DNA of 64,000 bases from the NCBI GenBank assembly GCA_030847615.1, contig JAUMIR010000001.1, positions 181,865,001 to 181,929,000 of the forward strand. The letters are read 5' to 3'. Position 1 is the stretch's first letter, and each line of letters opens with the position of its first letter. Position numbers and translations under genes: made by a program. Below the pieces are notes generated by a model. The model made no database searches, was not told where the DNA came from, and worked only from the letters and a program-made list of their open reading frames with translations. This document shows positions 10,438 through 20,329 of the stretch, piece after piece. Source of the stretch: Gambelia wislizenii (taxonomy: Eukaryota; Chordata; Lepidosauria; Squamata; Crotaphytidae).

Positions 10438-10802
10438 GAGGGGTGCTCCAAAAAAGCGATACAAAGTCTCCCTGAAACAACATCTCAGGCTTGGCCAAAT
10501 TGATCACCAACAGTGGTCCGCCCTGGCCTCACTTTGGGAGGCATGGAGACGCACTATCCACAATGCTGCAGCCTTATTTGAGAACTCACAACGAACAAGT
10601 CTTGAAGAGAAGCGACAACGCAGAAAGAATCACAACCCAAAAACATCACCCAAGGAGACCTTCTGCTGTGCTTTTTGCAACCGGACTTGTTTATCTCGGA
10701 TTGGCCTTTTTAGTCATCAGCGCGCTTGCAGAAAGCGCGGGATGAGTCCTTCCTGAATCTTTGTTTGCGAAGAAAAGCCAGAGAGAGAGAGAGAGAGAGA
10801 GA
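9500..10802 (+). mobile_element. 5'-truncated RTE-like non-LTR retrotransposon
   Basis: About 1.3 kb of an APE-type LINE: RT catalytic part, C-terminal domain, a very short 3' untranslated region, a terminal stem-loop (CTTTG-TTTG-CGAAG, 10762-10775) and a (GA)n microsatellite tail (about 10785-10802). The 5' end starts within the RT domain. A minus-strand partner copy is at 21473-22083, and a short derivative sharing only the 3' terminus is at 58230-58674. Confidence 0.85.
10436..10756 (+). pseudogene. RTE-like ORF C-terminal zinc-finger segment (frame-shifted)
   Basis: Continuation of the same polypeptide in another frame after the single-base insertion near 10435. It begins RGAPKKRYKVSLKQHL, passes a basic KRQRRKNH stretch and ends in a cysteine/histidine module: CCAFCNRTCLSRIGLFSHQR followed by AC, i.e. 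C-x2-C...H-x3-C spacing, then a TGA at 10754-10756. Such C-terminal fingers occur in several APE-type LINE clades and probably bind the template RNA or target DNA. An open frame in the third phase here is a shadow. Confidence 0.8.
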
Positions 10803-11087
10803 CCTATTTAAACAACCACCCAAACAAAGGTGGGCTAAAACTGTGTAACTGTACTTTGAGCATACCATGAGACAAAATTACTCATTATAAAAGATGATAA
10901 TGTTTGGTAAGAGGATAACATTTGGTATGCAGGAAAAGAGGGAGATCACATTCCAGGTAGATAGACTCAATCAAGGAAGCCACAGCACTGAGTTTATAAG
11001 ACCTGAGAAGGGCTGTTGATAACAGAGTGTCCTTGAACAAGGAAATTACAAAGAAAGACTAGGAAGAGAAACTGCTGAATTGAATTA

Positions 11088-11404
11088 CAGTACAACCCAT
11101 ATCCACGGGACCTGTTTCACTTACCCACGTCTGCAAAAATATGTCCTCTCAAGGCTTCATCTAGGTCCTCCAGTGCAATTCTATGGTATGCTTCTGTTGG
11201 AGACTGACCATAGAGTCATGCTGGAGCACGTAGAAGTTGTCTAGAGAGATGTTACCTATAGGAATCACTAGGTCATCCAGTGCAACTCTACGGTATGCTT
11301 GATCTGGAAGTCATTCATTTTAATTGGGTTTGCTATTATCCATGGTTTCCCATATCCATGGTAAATCTGCGAATGAATCCCCTACAGATACAGGGGTCAT
11401 ACCA
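11088..11404. mobile_element. Tigger/pogo-like MITE (second copy)
   Basis: A 317-bp element with the start CAGTACAACCCATATCC and the inverted, slightly eroded end GATACAGGGGTCATACCA, flanked by TA (11086-11087, 11405-11406). It is related to the 760-bp copy at 2874-3633. The interior repeats an AGGTCNTCCAGTGCAA-YTCTA-GGTATGCTT block twice (about 11170 and 11271). Reading frames across it are not genes. Confidence 0.65.
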
Positions 11405-11739
11405 TATACTCACAAATTCCAATCTATTAATAGAGCTATGGACAAAGACAATGGCTTCATGGCACACTAGATATATTAATACAAGAGTCCTTGCTACTGC
11501 ACATATAACAAAAGGAATCTTCTGGGAGAGAGTTTTGGACCTTGGAAAAGTGACTTTTGATATGCAGATGTATTGCTTTTATGCAACAGTGCTAACTAAC
11601 CACTGTAAAGATCTGCATCACCTTACCCAGCCCTTTGAAAATTTAGGGCAAGGGACATGATCTGCATCTTTCTGGATCCTATTATATTCTATCCCACTCC
11701 CACAACTGTATAAATATGCTTTATGCCTGAGGCCTTAAT

Positions 11740-11832
11740 ATCACTTAGTACTGCATCTGAAGAAGGAGGTTTATATTCCTGAAAGCTCATGTTAAAATAA
11801 AAATGAGATTGTCTTAAAGGTGCTGCCACATT
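11740..11832 (+). mobile_element. Retroelement 3'-end fragment with hammerhead-like core
   Basis: The segment GCATCTGAAGAAG...CTGAAAGCTCATG, followed by an A-rich stretch and CTTAAAGGTGC, matches from memory the 3'-terminal part of a widespread amniote retroelement family, possibly Penelope-like. It contains CTGAAGA (11757-11763), a short hairpin arm (AGGA...TCCT) and GAAA (11781-11784). Family assignment is tentative. A (TTTA)n run follows. Confidence 0.45.
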
Positions 11833-12103
11833 TATTTATTTATTTTCTCCCCATTCCTTCCTCCTTTTCATGCTGCAAGAGACTAATATGATAACTTCTT
11901 TGAAAAAGGTGTCTTGGAGGGCTCTCATCCATAGGGTCATCATACACTGAAATCAACTTGAGGGCAATTAACAACAACAAGAAGAAATCTGTGTAAAATG
12001 TAAAGGTTTACAATTAAGCCCCATCCTCAGTGTCTCTGTAACTCCTATGAATTTTTAGTTTGGTTCACCTTAGTGTGGGGAAAACCTAAGGAAGAGGCTG
12101 TAC

Positions 12104-12510
12104 TTCCATCCATCCATCCATCCATGAATCCATCACTTTATTTATTACCCCACCTTTCTTCCAGTCTGGGACTCAAGGCAGCTTACAAGAAAACCCCATA
12201 AAATACAATAAAACACATATAGTTAAAAGAAACGACATATACAATCGAGATTAAAACAGAATTAAACCCCATTTAAATCTTACTTTAACACAAATTAAAA
12301 ACAGTATAGCATCATAAAAGCCTTAAAAAAAAAACTAAATCAGTTTTCAAAAGCTTGCTGCAAAAGAAAAGTTTTATCCTGTCACTGAAAGGAAATCAAA
12401 GAAGGAGCCAGTCAGTTTCTGAAAGAGAGGTCGAGTGGGAGCTGGAGATGAGTTGCAATTGCCAGGGTTAAGGAGCAGGCCCATTTCACCTTGAATAAGG
12501 TAGTGGTAGT
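12104..12510 (-). mobile_element. L2-type LINE 3' end (3' UTR fragment)
   Basis: The reverse complement ends in the L2 tail motif: CTTGTAAGCTGCCTTGAGTC, then an AGAAAGGTGGGGTAATAAATAAA-like terminus, followed by a short CCAT repeat (12104-12126). The upstream part is A-rich 3' UTR. The same terminal formula (TGTAAGC-GCC...GGGATATAAATAA) recurs at 20280, 25850, 30065, 39000, 42070, 51500 and 60990. Only the 3' UTR and perhaps a trace of coding sequence remain. Confidence 0.7.
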
Positions 12511-12995
12511 TTTTATTTATTTATTTAGGAGGGAACAAAAGGACTAAATTCTTCATTGTATAATTTCCATATTTTATTTGCATGTATTTTATTATTATTA
12601 TTTAGGGCTTTAAGACCTCATCCAAATGTTGCAGTAAAACTGAGCAGCACGGGCAGAAGAGTCCTGCAATCAAGTCCTGCAGGAATTTGGGGGACAGTGC
12701 ATATGTATAATATTTAATATACAGGTTGTTGTATTGTTGTAAAATATATATATATTGGGACTTAAAATGTGATTGTGTTTGGAATATTCAATTATAGTTG
12801 ACACTACAGAACCCAGAAAGAGGTACCACATATATCTTCTCTATGTAGACTCTCTGTAGACTTTAACACATTCAGCAAGAAGGTCTGGAAAACTCTTCTA
12901 GGTCCAGGGCATATCTACACTAGCTCACCGCTGGTGTATCCTGGCTCCAGATCTGGCCTGTTCTGCCCCCATTACCTCAACAAAATGAGCCAAAG

Positions 12996-13390
12996 TCAAT
13001 GTTGCAAGTAACTGTTGGAAATGTGAAGACAACATGGGAACTTTTTGCCATCTTTGGTGGAGTTGTAAACATGCTAAAAAAAAAAATACTGAAAACATTT
13101 TTTTAAAAAAAAAATTGAATATATTCTAAATATTCACATTCTTTTAGAACCTGAAATATATCTTCTAAGAATGATAGAAGAAAAAATAGAAAAAGTACAT
13201 GGAAAGATACTATTTTCTTTGTTGACAACGGCAAGGATACTGTATGCCAAAATGTGGAAAAATAAGGATTATCCAACAATTGATCAGTGGTTAGAAAAGT
13301 TATACAATATAATAGAATTGGACAAACTAACAATGCTTTTAAAAGGGAAAAGCATAGAAAGACATATAGAAGACTGGACTAAACTATGAA
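12996..13390 (+). pseudogene. L1 ORF2 C-terminus (broken)
   Basis: Starts with the ORF2 cysteine motif CWKCEDNMGTFCHLWWSC (13013-13066), is interrupted by an A-rich expansion and frameshift (about 13075-13120), and resumes as IYLLRMIEEKIEKVHGK and PTIDQWLEKLYN blocks to a stop near 13388. It closely resembles the protein at 7931-8500, so both belong to related L1 subfamilies. No RT or endonuclease domain remains. Confidence 0.85.
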
Positions 13391-13836
13391 AATACTTGGA
13401 AATCAAATGGGGACAATTTGCAGCATTCAAATATTAGCAGCAAGAAAAACTATTACAGTCTCCTTTATCTTATCGTGAGGAGAGTAGGAAAAGGACGGGA
13501 AAAAATATATAGAGAAAGAGGATTAAGGGATGGAAATAGGAGCTGAAATGGAATTAAAATGTCTAAATTAGGGGGGATACAAATGTATAGAATAAATGGA
13601 ACCAACAAAAATGAACAAATTAGAGGATGTGTCATTAGAAGGTTAATAATATATGGATAGGCCAGGTAGGAAGTAATTTCAAATGAATGTAGAATGAATG
13701 AAATAGAATGAGATAGAAGAAGGATGTTAAAAATATAATTAATGATATGGCTGTATGGTTTGTTTGTTTTTTATCTGTTTTATAGGAAAAGTTAAAGATG
13801 TTTAACTATGTCTGTATATCTGGATACTAAAATTCT

Positions 13837-14135
13837 GGACTTTTTCAGACGATCCTTGCAGTGCAAGGATCGAGCAGGAGAGCTTCGTAGCTGCAGCGTG
13901 GCAGGGGGTCCATTTCGGACGCCGCCGTCCCTGCAGCGAAATCGTCCATGTCTTCTTCTGTTTAGGATTGGAGCCTGCCATGCCATATTCAGTCAGATTT
14001 TATTCATGGAGGTTGTCAGAGACACGGACGATTTCGCCGCGGGGACAGCGTCATCCGAAATGGACGCCCTGCTGTGCTGCAGCTACGAAGCTCTCCCGCT
14101 CAATCCTTGTGCTGCAAGGATCATCTGAAATGTCC
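13837..14135. mobile_element. Palindromic MITE (GGA-C-TTTTCAGAC family) inside L1
   Basis: A 299-bp inverted-repeat element flanked by TCT (13834-13836 and 14136-14138). Each arm carries CAGAYGATCCTTGCAG, GAGAGCTTCGTAGCTGCAG, a GTCCATTTCGGA block and GCGAAATCGTCCRTGTC; the arms are imperfect. The TTTCGGA-GACGCTGT-CC and CGTCCGTGTC blocks recur in the palindrome at 44266-44585, tying them to one family. Probably moved by a PIF/Harbinger-like transposase (3-bp target duplication), by inference. Confidence 0.75.
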
Positions 14136-14589
14136 TCTGACACAATAAAGATATAATAAAAACAAAACAAAACAAAATGGGCCAGAGTCCCAACAGAACA
14201 CTGGTCTGTTGGTGCACCTACTGCCATTTTTGCTGCTGACTTGGAAGCCAGGAAAGGGCACTGCAACGTGTGACTGAGGGACCCCTACTTGGCTTTTGGG
14301 AGAGCCAGGGAACTGGTGGTGGAAGCAAGGGACAGCATGACAGCACAGGTTCCCACAGACACATGGGGCCCAATCTGTTTCATCCCAGTGGTAATGGGAT
14401 AAGCCAAGTATTATTTTACAGTGCTCTAAAGGGCCTTATCCTCCTTGGCCCTGTTCCAGCCCTGTATCATCCCTGGGGATGGTGAGGACTGCCTGGGAGC
14501 AAAAGCCCTTCATCATCAGGACTGCTAAGCTCTGGAACGGGAGCAAGCCAGGGTATTTAGCCCATGTAGCTGACTGCGTTTGGAAGCTT

Positions 14590-15415
14590 GTGTGTGATCT
14601 TCAACACTTTCTAGTGGGGTTTTAAACTGCACCAAGGCTTTTAAGGAATCATACTTGGCAAACCTTTTCAGACATTTACACTTAACACTGTAAAAATCTA
14701 AGCTCTGAATGTTAAAAAGTTTCTATTCTAAAGAATTTTATTCTATTCTATTCTCAAATAGACAATTGTAGGGCATATCATGAGTTAGTTCTGACTGGGT
14801 AGACATTTCATGGTGTTTTATGGCACCTGAGAAGTGTGGGCACATCATTAGATAAAGTTGTTGCCCAAATCCAACTGTGATAGGTGCATATATCTCCACC
14901 CAGGTTCTTAGAATAAGTTTTACCTGAATGTCTGTATTAATTAATGTTACCTGCACTGATACCCCCTCCCTTCCAATAACTCATTAATTGGCAATATTTC
15001 ATAATTTGGCTTATATAGACACTATATAATGTGGTTAGCAGTAGACCAGGATGGCTCAAATATAGGGGCTAGTGGAGGTCTGCATTTTTTGGACAATCAC
15101 AAAACTGCTGTGGTGATCTTGAGCCAACTGCTCTGTCTTGTGCCTACCTCACTGAGTCGTTGTGAAAGCAAAGACGTCTTGGAAATTTCCCAAACTCAGA
15201 CACACCCAGGAAGCAATTATGCCAAGCCCCCTCAGACTGTAGTTAAGGTGGAATGTGCTATTTCTCCTGGATGCAGGTGGCAGTAAGTCATATCCTAAAA
15301 CAATCAAGTGGCCGGAACACCCAGTACTCTGCAAATGGTTTGTCTTCACACCTCCCGAAAACACAATAGTAGGTTGCCTGAAAACCCATCAGTCTTAATG
15401 TTTCAACCATTAACA
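14590..15415. other. No recognised gene or repeat
   Basis: Mixed sequence, nothing assigned. The upstream (U3) part of the LTR at 15420-15877 may start inside this stretch. Reading frames here are short and unsupported. Confidence 0.45.
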
Positions 15416-15419
15416 TCTA

Positions 15420-15877
15420 TTAACAAAGTCTAACTATGGGAAATTCACTCAAACATTGTCTTCCACTCATAACACTCCTTAAGGGTAAATATCAAGCATA
15501 AATATTACTCCAAGACACAGCCAAAATGTGCACAGCTCCTCCCATCTCCACTCTCTATCGGTTTGCTCTGTGACCCTCAGATCGAGTCCTTCTCAGCTAC
15601 ACGAACCTCTCCCAAACTCTATTCCAATACTTCTTACTTTCTTTGATGGCCTTATGTGATTGCTTGAAGTGTGAGTGTATGTGTGAGTGGTTCTGTGATT
15701 ATTTTTCAATAAAAAACATTTTATTCTACTTCCTGGCTTGGAGTCTTGTCAGTGAGTAGTGGTATACATGGATCAAAAGGCTGTACAGTTACCCAGCTTC
15801 TCGTTGCCATATTGAGCTAATTAAAATTCCCCATATTGATATCTTGACATAAGTGTGTTCTTCATGGACCCCACACA
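15420..15877 (+). mobile_element. Solo LTR-like fragment (LTR family A)
   Basis: Plus-strand partner of the LTR at 3941-4480. An AATAAA in TTCAATAAAAAACATT (about 15706) is followed by AGTGAGTAGTGGTATACA, and the element ends GGACCCCACACA (15867-15877). These positions fit R and U5. No internal coding region or primer binding site is recognisable downstream. A more distant relative with the same CAGTTAGTAGGGGTATACA string lies near 33530. Confidence 0.55.
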
Positions 15878-15879
15878 TT

Positions 15880-17080
15880 TCAGATAACAGTTAATGCCAC
15901 TGAATAACTGTTTAATTTAACAGAAAGATGTACAATTCTGGAAACTAAACATAATTTTTAAAGTATCCAATAGGTAACCCTAGCACTTTTGTCATTCTAA
16001 ATTAGATATAAATGATCAGTATGAGAGGAAATATGTGTGTGTGAGGGGGATGCTATCCAAAATGGTATTGGAAATCACCAGCTAAAATAAAATAAAAATC
16101 TCTATGAATGCTTTGGGGCTGGTACTAAAGAAACATTAGTAAGAACATCAATAAATGCTCTCAACAAAAAGAAATAAATGTAGATTACTTCTGTACACTT
16201 GAGGCAAAATACATTAATTCCATCAGTACCATGAGTTTATAAGATCATAAAGTGAATCAGTACTTTTAAAGCTTTATCATGCCTTTAAAATTGCTTTTAA
16301 TCTTTTCTTCTGTTTACAAGTGATTCAGAAGCTCCATATTGAATTAAAATGAAGTGATCTACGAATCATTGGAGAATACGGCTGCACTATTAACATTCTA
16401 ATGTCTTTCCACTTTACTGAACACTCAGGTTTAGGAGTGATGTTGCTCATAGGCTAAGAAAATGAACTGTAATGCACAACAAAAAGTATAGTGTGGGGGA
16501 AAAGAAACCTAGACCTTAGGGACTACTTCCTCCTCCAATTCCAATTCCAGTCTCTATGATTAGCCAAGAGAGAGGTTTCTGGACAGTGGCTTCTTTGGAC
16601 ATTATCAGACTAGCATCTAAAAACACTGTAATTAGCATAAAGTATAATGTTGTACTGTCACATAAGAGATAAAAAATAATTATTATCTGTCAAAAAATAA
16701 GAATAAAATAAAAACACTGTAATTCCGCGAATGAAGATTCCAGGAACATCTTGGCTTTATAACACTTATTATTGCATGTTGCTATAATTATGCAAAAGAA
16801 ATGCCATGGAATTATTGCATGAAGACCAATAGCGCTTTAATAATGGGAGTTTACTTCTGCAATTTGGCATGAGTGAGATTTCAGCAATTCTTGCGAGAAG
16901 ACAACTGCACTTAAAACTCCAAAAGCCCCTTAATTAACAAAGTAAATGAACACACAAGCACAGAAACAAACCTGAAAACATGCAAACTAAAGGGGAATGT
17001 TCATAAGAAGAGCACCCTGTGCTTAGTTTTTACATTCTTACCCAGACTTTTTCTCATTGAGGGCTGCCCATTTATGCTGT
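15880..17080. other. No recognised gene or repeat
   Basis: AT-rich intergenic-type DNA without coding signals, tandem repeats of note or recognised transposon ends. Confidence 0.5.
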
Positions 17081-17084
17081 CATC

Positions 17085-17335
17085 TTGTGATTACAACAGG
17101 ACATGGTTTTGTGCACAGTCAATAGTGTGAAAAGAGCGCTGTTGAAGATCCATTGATGACTTATCTGTGAATGAGAAAGAATGCCTTTTTTTGCAGCTGG
17201 AGCACAGGGTAATAATGTGAGGATGACAATGTTGTATGATAGCAGGGACCATTTGTGCTACACTGATGTTGTAATCCCATGATTTCTGCCACACCTGTTA
17301 ATGTCCTTTGTGTCAAATATGAGTGGTAAGGTCAT
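17085..17335 (+). repeat. Unclassified interspersed repeat, family W (copy 1)
   Basis: Aligns by eye with 31868-32125 in the same orientation. Shared blocks are GATTACA-AGGACATG, TGACAA-GTTGT-GATAGCAG, CCATTTGTGCT, and TTCTGCCACA-CTG / TTTTGCCACATCTG. No terminal repeats, poly(A) tail or coding capacity is seen, so the class is unknown. Confidence 0.55.
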
Positions 17336-17460
17336 GAAAAAGGCCAATTCTCAGTGGATGCTCCCTAGAACTCTCTTCCCTTGAAAACTGAGCAAAGCCT
17401 GCGTGAATCTTACTTAGGAATAATACCACAACAACAACAACAATAAATAATACAATTACT

Positions 17461-18110
17461 GTGATGAAAATGCTGCTCTTTTAGCCAATCTTAGAGCAGC
17501 AGGTGCCCAGCCAATAGGAAGGCAGCTGGGCACAGCTATAAAAGGGGCCTGACAGAGAGTGAGAGGGGGTTAGTTGTTTTGAGGTTTGACTGGAAAGAAA
17601 GAGTTACACCGAAGGGAGGGTGTGCTCTTAGAGTTCCTCAGGGAACTTTTCAGTCTGATGACCACAGAAGGGTCTTAAGGGTGCAGAGAGGTACTGAATA
17701 GACTTGGAGAGTCTAGTAGGGAGAGGCTCAGAGCAAGTCAAGTATATAAAGGGGATTTAGGACTTTGTTCCTGAGGTAGTAGTGCTGGTGCGTCTAGATT
17801 GATGTTATTATTTTAAAAGGAATCTGATGTAGCTAAGTCTTAAGAAGATTAACAACTTTAATACTCAACTACAGTTTATTTGTTTTATATTTTTCAATAA
17901 ACTTTCATTAGAGTTTAAAGCTGCATGGCCTCTGTTTAATTTAAACCACGTTACCTGATATCAGGGACACAAAGGACTGTCCCAGTAGAAAGTGGTTGGT
18001 GCTTCACACATTCTTTTGGGGGCAGTAGGGGGATGCAAGAGACCCCACAGGACTGCCATCCTAAAGTCAGAGTGTTAAGGTGGTGGGTTGACTGTGTACG
18101 GGTCACCACA
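17461..18110 (+). mobile_element. LTR with TATA box and poly(A) signal (LTR family B)
   Basis: Has the parts of a retroviral or gypsy LTR in order: start near TGTGATGAAAATGC, TATAAAAGG at 17537-17545, AATAAA at 17896-17901, and an end at CACCACA (18110). A primer-binding-like site follows immediately. The spacing of about 360 bp from TATA to AATAAA is long but acceptable. No gag or pol reading frame follows, so only the 5' LTR and leader survive. It is most likely an endogenous retrovirus or Ty3/gypsy relic. Confidence 0.65.
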
Positions 18111-18116
18111 TATTTT

Positions 18117-18135
18117 TGGTGGCAGCAGTGGGGAT
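18117..18135 (+). promoter_or_regulatory. tRNA-Leu-type primer binding site
   Basis: TGGTGGCAGCAGTGGGGAT begins six bases after the LTR terminus. It is complementary, apart from about one mismatch and one extra G, to the 3' end (including CCA) of vertebrate tRNA-Leu(AAG/UAG). In a complete element this would prime minus-strand DNA synthesis. A partial second copy of the site lies about 100 bp upstream at 18016-18034. Confidence 0.6.
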
Positions 18136-18334
18136 AGGAAAGGCCCCCGCGCCACTAGGAAGGCACCTGGGACCACAGTAGGCAACCACAAAAAACAGTT
18201 AGGGCCTCATGAAGCCCATGAGTCACACATTATCCACCCTGCTCCAGCCAGAAACTCTCAAAAACTTTCCTTGTATTTGGCCTTGTTGCACAGGTCAAAT
18301 GAAACAGCCTTTCCCCATTCCCATGCCCAGCTGT

Positions 18335-18800
18335 TCAGATAATGCAGGGCTTTGGCCCTGATTCTAGTCTGAACTGTCTGGACAACATCTGGGCTTTTTC
18401 GACTAGAAACTGGGACAAAACCCCTTTAAAATGGCTTTTAAAATACCTGGGGGAAATCCAGATCGCTCTGTGACGGGAATGGACAGCTGTCTACACACAC
18501 ACTGCTGTGCTGTATCGGTGGGCACTGAGTCACAACAAGGCTCCCAGCATGTGATCAAGGCTGGGGACTTATGTCCAGCCTCAGAGAGCATAAGACATGA
18601 GGGCAGTGGTACCCACCGATACAGTGCAGAGTGCACATGTGCAGACAACTGCCCATTCCCACCACATAATGCAAGGTCATTACATAAGGGGAGACTCTGG
18701 GGCAGCTCCAGGGACAGAATACTCCAGCCAGAACCCAGAGCATTCTGGCCAGTGCAGACAGGACCTTTGTCTTGGTTAAATAGGCCTTTAGCTATTTCTC
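18335..18800 (-). mobile_element. Family Y-related fragment with inner inverted repeat
   Basis: The left part (18345-18420) resembles the terminal part of the 41.4-kb family Y copy (AATGCAGGGC...GCCCTG..., GACAGTC-like, CATCTGGG). Further right, 18470-18530 and 18600-18665 form an inverted repeat around CTGTATCGGTGGG / CCCACCGATACAG. The opposing reading frames of about 140 codons are a consequence of this and have no protein homology that I recognise. Confidence 0.45.
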
Positions 18801-18859
18801 TGCTCCCTTCTCTCATCTGGATTACTGGAGGGGTGTCAGTCTTTTCAACACACTAATGG

Positions 18860-20165
18860 ATATCTATGCAGTCACGGAAGAGTGTTTAATGGCAATAAGA
18901 AGAGCATTTTTTAAGATGCCACTGAGAAAACATCAAGCACTATCCTGGAGTAATAGCTAGCAATCCATCCAATGAAGTAAGTATTAACTAGCACCCATAA
19001 AACCATTTCATATTGAATATTTACATATTTGGTTGTGAAACACTCTTTCACACCACCTTTTCCCTAGAAACAGTAGTTAGCATTTCTTGAGAGGCCAAAA
19101 CAATGAAACACAAATGACTTCATTGCTTTTGTGTCATCTCATATTAACTTTTGTCATAACATGAAATCATAACTACATGGATTAAATGAGGATTTCAAAC
19201 AAAATTATTTATCAATAGTGGAAGGTTTGCTATATTAAAGGCCAGCATGCCCTTGCTTCAATGTTTTAATTAACTGTCATCAGGAATAGTAATGGGATTT
19301 CATTTCTATTTTAGAAGAATCTCTGGGGACCTATAAAGGTTCCTAAGAAGTTTTCCATAGTATGCTACTCGGTCTGTAAATTTTTCAAGGCAGCAAATTG
19401 ACAGCTTCAATTTCATAAAAATTAAAAGGCTGTTTGTCTTCCAAACATGTAATCATTTCCTTCCTGTCAGGGATATAGAGTGTACTTGAACCTCACTTTA
19501 CAGACTAAAACCTCATAGGAATCCTTGCAGAATAAAAATGTCCCTCAGATAAGAACCATGCCATTTATCTCAAAGTGCACTAATCGTCACAGAAACTTCA
19601 CATGACAAATTCCACTTTCTGAGCAGTTCTGTTTTGAGAATATATAAGTTTGTGAGGCTGAGACACACATATATTTTTGAGATTATCCAAGCTGAAGCCC
19701 CAGAGCCAAAATAGCATGTACATTTGTTACAGGTACATATCTTTCCCTTCGACAGTGCTGGCTGAGGAATAGATTCAAATCTTAAACATGTCATCCATCT
19801 TTATAAGGGTTTTCTAAATGACTTTGAATCCATATATGGGGTGCATGAGATTAGACTCTGGTCTTTTGTGATCAATTTACATTCAGTTGTATAGATGTGA
19901 GCATCTTATTGGTATTTCAATTGGGTTGATTCATGAATAACTTAAATCTCGTAGATTTGTTGTTGATGACTAAATCTGGATTCAGCCCCTTTCCTTTTCA
20001 ACACTGTATGTATGTAACACACATTTTCAAGGAAAGAGAAAACCCCTTTTTTTATCCAAAATGTCATGAAAAATAAGTGGGAGTGGCATGATGAGTAGCA
20101 GATTTTAAAATGTAAAACTATTCCATATATCTACTTTAATGGATTTCTAAAGATTCAAAGCATTA
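18860..20165. other. No recognised gene or repeat
   Basis: AT-rich, no coding region or transposon end recognised. Confidence 0.5.
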
Positions 20166-20169
20166 ATAG

Positions 20170-20280
20170 TGAGTTGGGTGGGGGTGGGGGGTGTTTGGGG
20201 ATTTTATCTGTATTGTAAGTTTTGTAAGCCGCCCCGATTGTTTTAACAGAGGGGCAGGGTATAAATAAATTTTATTATAA

Positions 20281-20314
<34 letters not shown>
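20170..20314 (+). mobile_element. L2-b 3' terminus
   Basis: Contains TTTGTAAGCCGCCCCGATTG and CAGAGGGGCAGGGTATAAAT, then (ATT)n (20281-20312). This equals the end of the copy at 37035-39058. It is a severely 5'-truncated insertion, leaving about 145 bp of 3' UTR. Confidence 0.8.
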
Positions 20315-20329
20315 ACTGGGATGCAAAGA

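Larger units (their letters stand above)
12981..14187 (+). mobile_element. L1 insertion nested in family Y element
   Basis: The L1 is flanked by near-identical direct repeats, CAAAATGAGCCAAAG (12981-12995) and CAAAATGGGCCAGAG (14173-14187), agreeing at 13 of 15 positions. It ends with an AATAAAGATATAAT stretch and an A-rich (AAAAC)n tail. 5' truncation leaves only the end of ORF2 and the 3' UTR. Its 3' UTR was later hit by the palindromic MITE at 13837-14135. Confidence 0.85.
12902..14582 (+). mobile_element. Non-autonomous DNA element, family Y, split by an L1
   Basis: The left end reads AGGGCATATCTACACTAG and the right end (14540-14582) is an eroded version of the inverted terminus seen in the 41428-41948 copy. 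With the L1 and MITE removed, the remaining halves (12902-12990 and 14177-14582) add up to about 0.5 kb, matching the 41.4-kb copy in order and content. The termini (AGGGCTTATCTACAC type) look hAT-like, but no clean 8-bp target duplication is visible, so the superfamily is open. Confidence 0.65.

Noticed and set aside
18403..18856. Overlapping 137- and 141-codon frames on opposite strands
   Set aside because: They lie in a partly palindromic, GC-richer transposon fragment; mutual shadows.
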